From Cliona cf. orientalis (taxonomy: Eukaryota; Porifera; Demospongiae; Clionaida; Clionaidae), in assembly GCA_963930775.1 (NCBI GenBank), contig OZ005700.1, forward strand, positions 7,078,609-7,142,608: a stretch of DNA of 64,000 nt, read 5' to 3'. The translations under genes and the position numbers were made by a program. Below the pieces are notes generated by a model that worked only from the letters and a program-made list of their open reading frames with translations, ran no database searches and was not told the origin of the DNA. Shown here one piece after another: positions 51,781-64,000 of this stretch; the stretch's first letter is position 1, and the number at the start of each line of letters is the position of its first letter.

Positions 51781-53049
51781 ATGTCAGCTGAAGATACGCA
51801 AGGAGTCGTGCCATACATTCTGAGCTCAGATGCCGACAAGCACATCGAGTGGATGAAAAACGTGCTCGGCGGAGTCGAAAAGTTCATGTTTCGCTCCGAG
51901 GACAAGGAAAAGGTTGCACACGCTGTTATTGCCGTCAACGGAGGTTGCGTGTACATTACCGACCTCGCAGACAAGAAAGCCGTCAAGGCAGTCAACGATA
52001 TCTCGATCGCCGTCGACAATGGGGCCACTAATGAGGATGGCGAGCAGGTCGCTAACGGCGATAATCAAGCCGACCCTAGGGGCTTCATCTTGCAGCTGGA
52101 CGTAGAAGATCCCAACGTGATCTGGAAGAAAGCCATGAGCAGCGGCTGCACGGTGGAGATGGATCTCAAGGTGCAGTATTGGGGCTGCATGTATGGTATC
52201 TTCAAGGATCCATTCGGGTTCCCGTGGGCGCTTGCAAAAACCAAAGAGGAGAATCGGAAACGTGGAGTGATTCCCTATCTGCTTACCCCTGAGGGGGAAT
52301 GCGAAAAGCATATTGAATGGCTGAAGACGGCCTATGGGGGTGAAGTTAAGGAGAAGTATTGCTCTGACGATGGGAGTAAGATCCTCCACTGTGATGTCGA
52401 GTTGAATGGATACCACGTGTACCTGGCCGATCAGACGGAGCGCGAGGAATCGCTCAACGGGAAACCTCACCTCTTTCACTGCCACCTTAGCGTTACTGAT
52501 CCTAAAGCAATGTGGGAGACGGCAATGAAGAATGATGCCAAAACCATTGTCGACATGAAGGTGCAATTCTGGGGTGGGCTCCAAGGTACGCTGCAGGATA
52601 AATTTGGATTTCGCTGGTCTTTGTCCCCTCCCTCGCCTGCAACAAAGTCCGATTCCATCAACAGTCCTGGCGTGGTTGCCTACCTCCTCTCACCTGATTG
52701 CAAGCAGCACATCGAGTTCATAAAGAACGTTTTTGACGGGAAGGTGAAAATGCTGTATCACACCGACGACCAGAAGAAAGTCATGCACTGCTCGATGAAT
52801 GTCAATGGTGGGGAGCTGTGTCTATCGGATCAGCTCTGCACTGGAGAAAACAAGGAGTGGCCTAAGAAAGGAGAAGCATGTGGGTTCATGTGCCACCTCG
52901 ACATGAGCGACCCGGATGCAACGTGGAAGAAGGCCATGGAGAATGGGGCCACTCAAGTGTTAGAGCTCAAGAAGCAATTCTGGGGCGACTATTATGGCAT
53001 CTTCAAAGATCCACTTGGCTATGGATGGGCTTTGCGTAAGGAAGAGTGA
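51781..53049 (+). CDS. Triple VOC (PhnB/glyoxalase-like) domain protein
   Basis: A single-exon 422-aa frame made of three tandem, mutually similar units of about 125-160 residues. Each starts with VPYI/IPYL/VAYL plus HIEW/HIEF, has a conserved His in the second strand (VAHAVIAVNGG; ILHCDVELNGY; VMHCSMNVNGG), and ends QYWG or QFWG ... DPFGFPWAL-like (YGIFKDPFGFPWALAK; GTLQDKFGFRWSL; YGIFKDPLGYGWAL). This is the layout of the bacterial PhnB-like branch of the vicinal oxygen chelate superfamily. No catalytic assignment is possible; members include glyoxalases, dioxygenases and resistance proteins. Lack of introns among intron-rich neighbours may mean horizontal transfer from bacteria, retroposition or intron loss. 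It is flanked by clear animal genes, so it is not contamination. Confidence 0.88.
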   Translation: MSAEDTQGVVPYILSSDADKHIEWMKNVLGGVEKFMFRSEDKEKVAHAVIAVNGGCVYITDLADKKAVKAVNDISIAVDNGATNEDGEQVANGDNQADPRGFILQLDVEDPNVIWKKAMSSGCTVEMDLKVQYWGCMYGIFKDPFGFPWALAKTKEENRKRGVIPYLLTPEGECEKHIEWLKTAYGGEVKEKYCSDDGSKILHCDVELNGYHVYLADQTEREESLNGKPHLFHCHLSVTDPKAMWETAMKNDAKTIVDMKVQFWGGLQGTLQDKFGFRWSLSPPSPATKSDSINSPGVVAYLLSPDCKQHIEFIKNVFDGKVKMLYHTDDQKKVMHCSMNVNGGELCLSDQLCTGENKEWPKKGEACGFMCHLDMSDPDATWKKAMENGATQVLELKKQFWGDYYGIFKDPLGYGWALRKEE

Positions 53050-53192
53050 GAACATGAAGGAACAGAACCATCATCAGAATTAAATTTTAGGACTCCCCCA
53101 TTTCTCGTTTTCTATAATAATTTTCTCCCCCTCTATTATCATTAATTTACACACATTAATTTCATTGTGATTGTAATTGCTAATGATTGACA

Positions 53193-54266
53193 TTACAAAT
53201 CTTCATAAGGTGTCTCATCACCGGAGTCGTCATAGTAGGGGTTCTCCGTTACAACAGCACTACAATACGTTTCAGATCTGCTTTGCATGTAAGTTTGCAA
53301 ACTAGCCACACCTCCTCTGCACGCTGATAAGGGTGGATATTTCAGGTCATTTCCCGAGAGAGAAATTCCTTGCAACTGAGTCAATTTAGTGAGTGAATGT
53401 GGTAAAAATCTGAGCTTATTACTCGCTAAATGAAGTTGTTTGAGTGACGAGAGGCCTTCCAATTGATTGGGTATCGACTTGAGACGGTTATCTGTGAGAT
53501 ACAGTCCCTCAAGATTAGAAAGTTGTGTGATAGAGTTGGGTAGATTTTCAAGACGATTTGATTTGGCATAGAGTTCCTGTAGGCCCAACATTCGACAAAC
53601 CTCCATGGGAATTCTCTCGATAACATTGCACTCAATGTTCAGGATTTCAAGGGACACCAGATGACACACACAAACGGGTAATTCAGTCAACTGATTATTT
53701 TGCAGATGAAGAGTTTTGAGCTGTTTCAAGTTGACCACATCCTTTGGTAGTGCTGTGATCTTATTTTGAGCGAGAAACAACTCCCTCAGTTGACACAGCT
53801 GACAAACTGGGACAGGCAATGAGCCAAAACAGTTGGAAGAGAGATCGAGTGTTGTTAGAGACGTGCAAAGCATGGCATCTGGAGACGCAAAGTTTGCAGG
53901 TAGGGCAGTGAGCGAGTGGTTTTTCAGAATTAGGTGTTGGATGGGACACATCGATGCAGCTCGCAAAGCCGACATGACAAATTCATTGGGTAAGGTTGGC
54001 CACAGACCCTGTCTCCTGTCCAGTGTGACAGAGGCAGCTCCCTCGTGAACACCAGCCGTGCACCTCATTATGATCACCTTGAAGTAGCCAGGGTCTATGT
54101 CCGCTCCAAGATTACCATCCGAAGGGATGTGAACAGGGGTCTGGCGGCCACCAGGCGGGGGTAGTGGAGCTGCCCCCGGACGGGGAGGAATCTGAAGGAG
54201 AGGTGGTCGATTTCCAACCTGAAGCTGAGGCTGAGCTGGTGGAGGAGGCTGGTTTGCTGCTGCCAT
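53193..54266 (-). CDS. Leucine-rich repeat protein, SHOC2/LRRC type
   Basis: A single-exon 357-aa frame. Residues about 1-50 are rich in proline and glutamine. From about residue 110 there are eight or nine LRRs of 22-23 residues with LxxLxLxxNxLxxLP spacing (LKTLHLQNNQLTELPVCVCH; LEGLYLTDNRLKSIPNQLEG). The end LKYPPLSACRGGVASLQTYM is the cap seen in many SHOC2-like LRR proteins, followed by an acidic tail with tyrosines (ENPYYDDSGDETPYEDL). No signal peptide or membrane segment is seen, so it is likely a cytosolic protein-interaction scaffold. The exact family was not identified. It converges with the VOC gene (143 bp) and diverges from the SRSF10-like gene (135 bp). Confidence 0.85.
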   Translation of the reverse strand: MAAANQPPPPAQPQLQVGNRPPLLQIPPRPGAAPLPPPGGRQTPVHIPSDGNLGADIDPGYFKVIIMRCTAGVHEGAASVTLDRRQGLWPTLPNEFVMSALRAASMCPIQHLILKNHSLTALPANFASPDAMLCTSLTTLDLSSNCFGSLPVPVCQLCQLRELFLAQNKITALPKDVVNLKQLKTLHLQNNQLTELPVCVCHLVSLEILNIECNVIERIPMEVCRMLGLQELYAKSNRLENLPNSITQLSNLEGLYLTDNRLKSIPNQLEGLSSLKQLHLASNKLRFLPHSLTKLTQLQGISLSGNDLKYPPLSACRGGVASLQTYMQSRSETYCSAVVTENPYYDDSGDETPYEDL

Positions 54267-54401
54267 GGCATAGATTCAGGTGTGCATTAATAGGAAACCA
54301 ATCCCTCAGCGGTTCAAAGGTCAATTGTTCGCGCGCCGACGTTCACATGTGCAGGTGTGAAATCGCGGATCCTTGAAAAGCGTCTGTTCTGAAGTAAAAG
54401 A
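54267..54401. promoter_or_regulatory. Putative bidirectional promoter LRR gene / SRSF10-like
   Basis: Only 135 bp between divergent start codons, the tightest pair in the window. Confidence 0.55.
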
Positions 54402-56151
<1,750 letters not shown>

Positions 56152-56642
56152 CCTATATACTCCTCTTACAGATAAACAATCCCCTTGCCTACTTTCCAGT
56201 ATTATAGTCTATTGTAACTTCTAGAGAATATTACATGGGTGATATGGTATTATGATTAAAATTTAATTATCAGCATAATATCATTTTTTTGGTCAAATTA
56301 GCATAACAATAGTGATACACACCAATACACAAAAATGACAACGAAATATATAACAAGTCTCTATAACCGCTGAATTGCATGATGCTACCAACTTGGATAA
56401 CCTAACATTTGAAGAGAATAAGTATAGAAGATCTATCCACCAATAAATGGTCACAATCAAGAATGAGGTCTGTCACTACAGTCTCTCGTCCCCCTTTCTA
56501 AAATTTAATAGGTCATTATTCAGGATACTATGGCTTCCTGAAATTATTCACTGCCTTCATTATTGGTTTAAAAATGCCAGCCACACCTCTTTGATAGCAT
56601 CAAAACGTGGGAAGTGGCAAGAAATTATTGAGATTGTGTGAT
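56152..56642. other. Convergent intergenic region SRSF10-like / V-ATPase e
   Basis: 491 bp tail-to-tail gap. A further 3' exon of the V-ATPase e gene could lie here, but none is clear. Confidence 0.4.
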
Positions 56643-57700
56643 CTAATTCAAAAACTTACAGGGATAAAGTGTATTGCTCTCCTCGCTGAGACCAGACCAG
56701 ACCTTCCTCATATGACCAACTATTCCATTAGCGATTATCGGTCCAAAGAGAGGGTTCAGTTGTGCCAGGAAAGCTATTATGTAGCTGATGGAAATGGTGT
56801 GGGTTAAGGATCAACTACATGCATACACGACATACACTGATAGTAATCACAATGAATACAATAATGAAAGAGAGTGACATGTTAGGATACAATGCGTAAC
56901 AACAGACAGCAGTAGTGACAAGCATCGTTTGAATGATCCTGTGAAAAAGAAGAGCAATTTCACCAGCCACATATATACCACCCCAAGTCTAGCAGGTCAG
57001 CCCCCCCCCCCCCCCCCTTCACAGGAGAAAGAGAGAGAGAGAGCTACGTGTGTATGACCAGACTAATACCAGCCCATTCCTATCTTCTGAAGGGGTAGTC
57101 TGGCAGGCCAGCCCCTTCACAAGAGGGAGTAGGGAGGGTCTGGTGTCATGCCTATACGCGAGTTGTACCTGTTGCAGCCAGGAGTGCCGCTTACTCCATG
57201 TCATCACCAATAATATTATGGGGCTGGCCCAAACGCACAAACTGACCAATCAGGTGCCAAATCTTCTTGTTCAATAATTTATTGGGGCTGTCCCTACCAT
57301 TCACTCTGACCAACCAGATGCTAGATCTTCATGAGTGCGGTTTTGCATACACTGCGTAACAGCCAAGTGGTGGAATAACTCGCGTATAGATAGGCATGAT
57401 ACCAGACCCATCCTCCTCCCTCTTGTGAAGGGGCTAGCCCACCAGACTAGTGAAAGGGCTTGGTACCCCAGCTACCTTTATGATAGTTATACCAAATATC
57501 CATATCCCACTAGCCCTACAAGTAACATAATTCCCTGACTGAGAGAGCACCCCCCCCCATCATGTCAGTGCCTGGTTTTGATACTAGTTTCCTCACCCTC
57601 TGTTTGGGCCTTTGGGGATGAACCATGGCACAACAGCGCCAATAATCAACCAGAATATTGTGACAATCGGCAGAGCCACGTACACCGACGTGTTCACCAT
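56643..57700 (-). CDS. ATP6V0E1: V-type proton ATPase subunit e
   Basis: Three minus-strand exons (57700-57597, 56938-56891, 56784-56643) give 97 aa; human ATP6V0E1 has 81. The sequence [12 protein letters not shown] is identical to the human signature, and [20 protein letters not shown] then [11 protein letters not shown] match its second membrane helix. The protein is a two-helix membrane subunit of the V0 sector, needed for assembly and proton pumping into lysosomes and other compartments. The C-terminus after FGP is diverged and about 16 residues longer, and an alternative splice donor occurs just before the stop, so the 3' end is uncertain. Intron 2 has minor-spliceosome signals. Confidence 0.85.
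56785..56890 (-). other. U12-type GT-AG intron in the V-ATPase e gene
   Basis: Read on the minus strand, this 106-nt intron starts GTATCCTAAC and contains TCCTTAAC (56810-56803), a perfect match to the core U12 branch consensus, about 18 nt before the CATCAG acceptor. Confidence 0.72.
57001..57017 (+). repeat. Poly-C run
   Basis: Seventeen consecutive C in intron 1 of the V-ATPase e gene, followed shortly by a GA dinucleotide array. Confidence 0.9.
57096..57449. mobile_element. Inverted-repeat element, relative of 47298-47566
   Basis: Both ends read TAGTCTGG then GCCCCTTCACAAGAGGGAG, with arms of about 70 bp continuing to CATGCCTAT and ACGCGAGTT. Flanks CTGAAGGGG and GTGAAAGGG may be a decayed 9-bp target duplication. 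It lies in intron 1 of the V-ATPase e gene. Confidence 0.72.
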
Positions 57701-57889
57701 CTTGGAAAGCTGCAAACTGAGCCGTGGACACTCACTGATGCAAGAGTTTGAGTTCTTGTCGACAGCAAGTCATGTGACCATGGGTCGAATGACGTCATGA
57801 TACATCCAGTGCGCATGCGGCGCTGCGCCACCCATATGCGGCTGAAGTAACCGAGGTTGATTTGTGTCCATCAAACGAAGCTACACGAT
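57701..57889. promoter_or_regulatory. Putative bidirectional promoter V-ATPase e / AUP1
   Basis: 189 bp between divergent start codons. It contains TGACGTCA (near 57791-57798), an exact CRE/ATF-type palindrome. Confidence 0.55.
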
Positions 57890-60097
57890 ATGCAGACGAG
57901 TAAATCTCCAGTTTTACAAGATTTAGACAAATCTATAACGCCTAATAGGTATGTAACTCCACAAGCTATTCTAGCTGTGACCTTGTGCTGGGCATTAAAT
58001 AGAATCACCATTTGTCTGCTTCCTCTAATGTCTTTTCTTCCACCTCAGAATCCCTAGAGAGTTGTGGGCACTCCTGATAATTTTATATGTTCCAATTGGT
58101 CTCTTATTGGCGTTCTGGAGAATATGCATGAGCATACAAGCCATTCTGCTCCTCCTGATATTCCCAGACGGGACCCTAAAGAGGTATGCCAATGTATTTT
58201 AGCACACCGCTGCGCCGTATGATAATAAATTTTATGATACTATAGGTGGATGTTGAGAATATACTTTGGAATTCTGGGTATTGTAGTGACCACTGGAGGA
58301 GAGGTCAAATCCCCCAAGGTAGATATTGATATGTGTGCATTTATATGAGGGGTTGATTCCATGATACTGGCTACAGATTTACATAGCAAACCGACTCTCG
58401 TACATTGATCACATCGTCCTTCACCTTGCAACGCGATGCACCACAGTGAGGTTATCTGTAGTCCTAAAAAACTTGCAGCTTACATGTATGCCTTGACATT
58501 TAGGTTAGCATTGGTCGGCCTCAACTTCTCCCTCCCCTCTCTCCCATGTTCTCCCACCATGTTTTTCACGGTGATACTGATCAGAGCATCGAGGATGAAG
58601 CTAGATCACTTCCGGATTTTGATGAACTGAATTCTAACCAGTACACTCCCTACGCTATCCAGCCTGAATGTATGCCAACTAATGGCTCTCACTTGCTGTT
58701 GAAGTTCAGGTGAATGCCAATAAGAAGTGGCCACCATCTATCAGTAACTTACGATATTATAAATATTTTATTTCCATACAGCACGTGGCCTTTTGCTCTG
58801 GTGACCACAGTACAGCCAGTGGCCCTAACTGCATTTAGACCTTTACCCATTCGTGTGGTAAGTACAATCATGTATTGAATTTTGCTTACATGATGTGAGA
58901 GATTGTTGCATCACCACCCTGCCTGTTACCTTACAGACTACAGCCCGCAGTTCTGGTTGGTGGGATCTTTGGTGGACTATTTTCGTCCCATTCACACGAT
59001 TTCATGTCAGGTATCCTGATACATAAGTATAGTGGAGCTGCAGATTTCAGTACCAATCTAACAGAGTCAATACATAGCTCTCAATAAGTATTACAAATCA
59101 AATTTTGGGGGTTTGAGTACCACCAATAGGTTGGCTTTGCAAAAGTGCCGAGGCACATTAACTTTTTTCATTTCGTTGCTTTCAGATAACTGTCTTGTTA
59201 TTGTTTTAGATTTCTGTCACCTGTCGACAGCTTGGCGAGTGAATCTCCTCAACAGTTTTCACAAAGAGTAAAAGCCATCTTAGCCAAAGAGCTCAGTATA
59301 AAAGACTCCGAAATCACTCAGAAAGATATTACAGACTGGTTTGCAAGTCTCGTACCCCCTCCGCCCCCCAAACCAGTGATTCCCCAGGGGCCAATCATTC
59401 CCCCTTCAGAATTTGACCCCTCGAAACTCAGCTCTAAGGCATCACCAGAGATTGAGGTCATGGTGCAACAAGTCACTGCCGTGCTTCCACAAGTACCACA
59501 CACTGCCATTAGAAAGGATCTGAGTAAGTACTATAATATACATCTCTACACTAGCCACGTCAAAATTGCCAGGCTCCCTGATCTTTTTCGACACACGAGA
59601 GAAAGATCGGCGAACCTGGGGACGAGGCTATCTCTACAATATTATAATAATATAACTTGCTCTCTCCCTTTCTCACACAAATATACACACACTCTCTCAC
59701 ACACATACAATAACCAGTGACAACTAGGAATGTGGACATGACAATAAATAACTTCCTTGAAGGTCGTGTGAAGTATAACCCCATTCCCAACTTGTACGAG
59801 ACCACTACAGCCAGTCTGAGAAAGAGAGCCACCAAGAGTGGGACTAACGGTAACACCGCAAATCCAAAGACCAAAAAGACATCGTCAGAAGGAGGGCTGT
59901 TTGGATCAAAGACTAGCACAACTAGTGTATCTTCAGCCAAACAGCGGCAGCTCTCGCTAGAGGAAAAGAAAAAGCTCCTGATTGAAAATGCTAGAAAGTA
60001 AATCATTTTGTGAGCAAAGGTAGTGGTTTATCTTTAGATATTGCTTTTTTCCTGTAGGAGATATATGGAGAAGCAAGGATCAGCTAAAACAACTTGA
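57890..60097 (+). CDS. AUP1: Ancient ubiquitous protein 1 (lipid droplet / ERAD factor)
   Basis: Ten exons (57890-57948, 58049-58183, 58246-58318, 58377-58445, 58504-58709, 58782-58857, 58937-59010, 59210-59523, 59718-59997, 60058-60097) give 441 aa. A hydrophobic hairpin (ALLIILYVPIGLLLAFWRIC) is followed by an acyltransferase-like domain (IYIANRLSYIDHIVLHLATR; PTNG...LLLKFSTWPFALVTTVQP), a CUE domain (EVMVQQVTAVLPQVPHTAIR ... MTINNFLEG) and a C-terminal G2BR-like helix (LSLEEKKKLLIENARKRYME). This order is that of human AUP1, which sits in the ER/lipid-droplet monolayer and recruits the E2 UBE2G2 for ER-associated degradation. The HX4D acyltransferase histidine reads Arg here. The exon 58504-58709, an unusually acidic insert, is less conserved. 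Confidence 0.93.
59552..59631. repeat. Short inverted repeat with TAGCC ends in an AUP1 intron
   Basis: The left side reads TAGCCACGTC ... CCAGG then CTGATCTTT; the right side is AAAGATCGGCGAACCTGG then GACGAGGCTA. The terminal word TAGCCTCGT is shared with 47298-47566. Confidence 0.55.
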
Positions 60098-60299
60098 GGT
60101 TCATGTTAGGGTTAGTAGATATCAAATGATGGAAACTAGAATATTTCTCTACACTCCTTACTTTTGGCAATAATATAGATTCAATCTGCCAAGCATACAT
60201 GTTGTACATTGTTACTGTGTAGGGCGAATATTATTTCACATAAATTATAAATAAAACTACCATGCACGACCCTATGAATCGAGAGTTGAACTTGCTCAA

Positions 60300-62201
<1,902 letters not shown>

Positions 62202-62369
62202 TTCTCGTACTCCTCTGACACGGTTTTAGCGGCAGCAACTCGAGTTAATCAAATTCATTAGACAAATGGGGTCAAAGTTCAATTGGACAGCGCGGCGTGC
62301 GCTCCTAGTGTTATTTCCGGATGGAGATCGAGAAGGCCGGCCAACTTTAAAAAAAGAGTGTTGAGCGCC
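62202..62369. promoter_or_regulatory. Putative bidirectional promoter SUCLG1 / PANK
   Basis: 168 bp between divergent start codons, more GC-rich than the flanks. Confidence 0.55.
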
Positions 62370-64000
62370 ATGTCAGAAATCGAGCTTTTTGGAGAGAACC
62401 AAAACCTTATCTCCATGTCGTTGGTAAGTAACGAGGACAAAGAGCCTACCCAGCTTAGCTGTAGGGTCCCTCGAGGGCAAGAAATCATCGATGACTCGTC
62501 AGAAATCGATGAAGTGCCAATATCAGACCCCCCGGCTACACGTCGACGAACCTGGAGCGAGAGCTCAGCCAGTCTTGCAGATCAGCTGATTTCACCAACC
62601 TCAGTTGCAGCTGGTGCTGGCTTCTCGCTGGAGACGTCTGGTGAGTGTCCGATACCTATAATTTTGAATTTGAATTTGAAATTGATATGGAGGTGTGGCA
62701 AAGGTGTGTTGCCGATACTTTCATCATAAAGGGGTATTATGATAATGTATTAAATGCTAGTACCTGCCCACATAACAGTTTATGATGCGTCACTTTCGGC
62801 TTTTTATTTTGTATTAAGATGCCCACCCCAATGATTTACTACATTCCGACGTTCACCATGTGGTTTTAGCTATGAATACCCTATCTGGATCAAAAAAGGG
62901 AGTGTCTCACAGTAAAAATCTGCCCATGGATCAGCTGAGGATCGGTGCATATGATTAGTGCATGCATACCTCATAATATCACTCCACTATTGAACTGTTG
63001 TTATACAACTGCCCATCATGTGGCCTGCACACTATGGCTAACTACCTGCTCCAGTTTCTGATGATGGGGGGACTAATGATGCAATGGAAATTAAGTCTTA
63101 CCTAATGTACTCCATTATGGCTTCTAGCTAGCTAGCTCCCCATTGTAATGCAGGTACAAAGTATAGAGATGATGTAAGAGCTATCATACATGTGTACGTA
63201 CTCGTATTATGTGGTAATGTGTACTTGTATACAATTTGGCCATTTGTAATGACTGTGAGATGATTTTAGTGCTGAAAAACCACTGAGCAAGAGTAAATTA
63301 GAATAGGTGATGGTACTACTTAAGAGGCACTGGATCGTTTAGTGTAGAGTATATATCTTTGATCCAATGTAATAATTATTTTGATTCTTACACACTGCAG
63401 CTATTCAGTGGTTTGGGGTAGACATTGGGGGTACCCTGGTCAAGGCTGTCTACTACGAGACAAGCCTCGAAGGAGAGGAGGAGGAGGGAGAGAGAGACAG
63501 AGAGAGGGACAGGACATCAAGCGGTGGCAAATGGGGTCACAAACACGAAGGAATCAATGCCTTAAAGAACTTTATCAAATCTAGCTTGACGTACGGCTCG
63601 ACTGGAATGAGAGATCAGAGATTGGAAATGAGCAACGTGAGGATTGCGAGTCAGGAAGGGACGTTACACTTTATCAAGTTCGCCACCGGGAGAATGGAGG
63701 GGTTCTTCGATATGGTTACAAAAAACGGACTCAGTCGATTTCCTAAGATAATATGTGCCACAGGTGGAGGTGCTTTTAAGTTTGAAAAGGATTTCAAGAA
63801 AGTGAGTTTGCTCGAATAAAGAACGTTGTACATGTACATTTTACTCCCTCCCCCCCTCTCTCTCCCTCCCTCTCTCCCCACTAGCACCTTGGTGTCACTC
63901 TACGAAAGTCAGACGAGATGCAGTGCCTAATACGCGGTCTACACTACCTCACTCGTCACTTTCCCAATGAGTGCTACTACTGGGAGAATCCAAATCAGTC
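62370..64000 (+). CDS. PANK: Pantothenate kinase, 5' part (cut by window end)
   Basis: Exons are 62370-62640, 63401-63801 and 63885 to beyond the window. The first encodes a serine-rich, acidic N-terminal extension (MSEIELFGENQNLISMSLVS...) with no clear domain; PANK isoforms differ mainly in this region. Exon 2 opens the catalytic domain with WFGVDIGGTLVKAVYYE (ATP-binding loop), then SLTYGSTGMRD, LHFIKFATG and ICATGGGAFKFEKDFKK, all matching human PANK3. Exon 3 gives LGVTLRKSDEMQCLIRGLHY. The enzyme phosphorylates pantothenate, the rate-limiting step of CoA synthesis. An acidic insert follows the first strand (GEEEEGERDRERDR). Confidence 0.93.
62641..63400. other. PANK intron 1
   Basis: A 760-bp intron without recognised exon or mobile element. 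Confidence 0.5.

Noticed and set aside
51781-53049. Bacterial contamination as source of the VOC gene
   Set aside because: It lies between spliced animal genes in continuous sequence, so at most it is an old transfer.
59011-59209. Third possible U12 intron in AUP1 (donor GTATCCTGAT)
   Set aside because: The donor fits partly, but the 3' end has no convincing TCCTTAAC-like branch at the right distance, only CAGATAAC about 23 nt away. Treated as a major-type intron.
62283-62369. Longer N-terminus of PANK
   Set aside because: The longer frame has no ATG before 62370; a TTG start is not expected in an animal nuclear gene.

Overview
This is a gene-dense piece of animal nuclear DNA. Nearly every gene is broken by many short GT-AG introns, and the products are eukaryotic housekeeping proteins. 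A large adhesion GPCR with NIDO and Calx-beta domains, the very short intergenic gaps, CT-rich intron ends and many small inverted-repeat elements suggest an early-branching metazoan, most likely a demosponge. That placement is inference; the sequence carries no marker that proves the species.

Layout, left to right. At 1-10197 (+) lies the 3' part of GTF2F1 (TFIIF alpha), with an unusually long 8.6 kb intron. At 11198-30614 (+) is a 31-exon adhesion GPCR: signal peptide, NIDO, 11 Calx-beta repeats, a small hormone-receptor-like domain, GAIN/GPS, 7TM and a long tail ending in a PDZ-type motif. Then come SLU7 (-), BORCS7 (+), a PLPP4/5-type lipid phosphatase (-), ACTR1 (Arp1, +), TTC1 (+), phosphomannomutase (-), an uncharacterised gene with a PWWP2-like N-terminus (-), SEPSECS (+), an intronless triple-VOC protein (+), an intronless LRR protein (-), an SRSF10-like SR protein (+), V-ATPase subunit e (-), AUP1 (+), SUCLG1 (-) and the 5' part of pantothenate kinase (+, cut by the window end).

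The exon models were assembled by hand. Reading frames close across all splice junctions, and predicted lengths fall close to those of the human proteins (for example Arp1 375 aa, PLPP 264 aa, SUCLG1 341 aa, TTC1 289 aa). From 31 kb on, six gene pairs are divergent with only about 135-360 bp between start codons, so shared bidirectional promoters appear to be the rule.

The genes do not form one pathway. Themes are transcription and splicing (GTF2F1, SLU7, SRSF10), organelle transport and acidification (BORCS7, Arp1, V-ATPase e), lipid/ER biology (PLPP, AUP1) and core metabolism (PMM, SUCLG1, PANK, SEPSECS). The most interesting signals are the NIDO/Calx-beta receptor with its half-repeat exon design, an AT-AC U12-type intron in the SRSF10-like gene, a second U12-type intron in the V-ATPase e gene, and several families of small non-autonomous elements, two of which share terminal sequence but not interior sequence.
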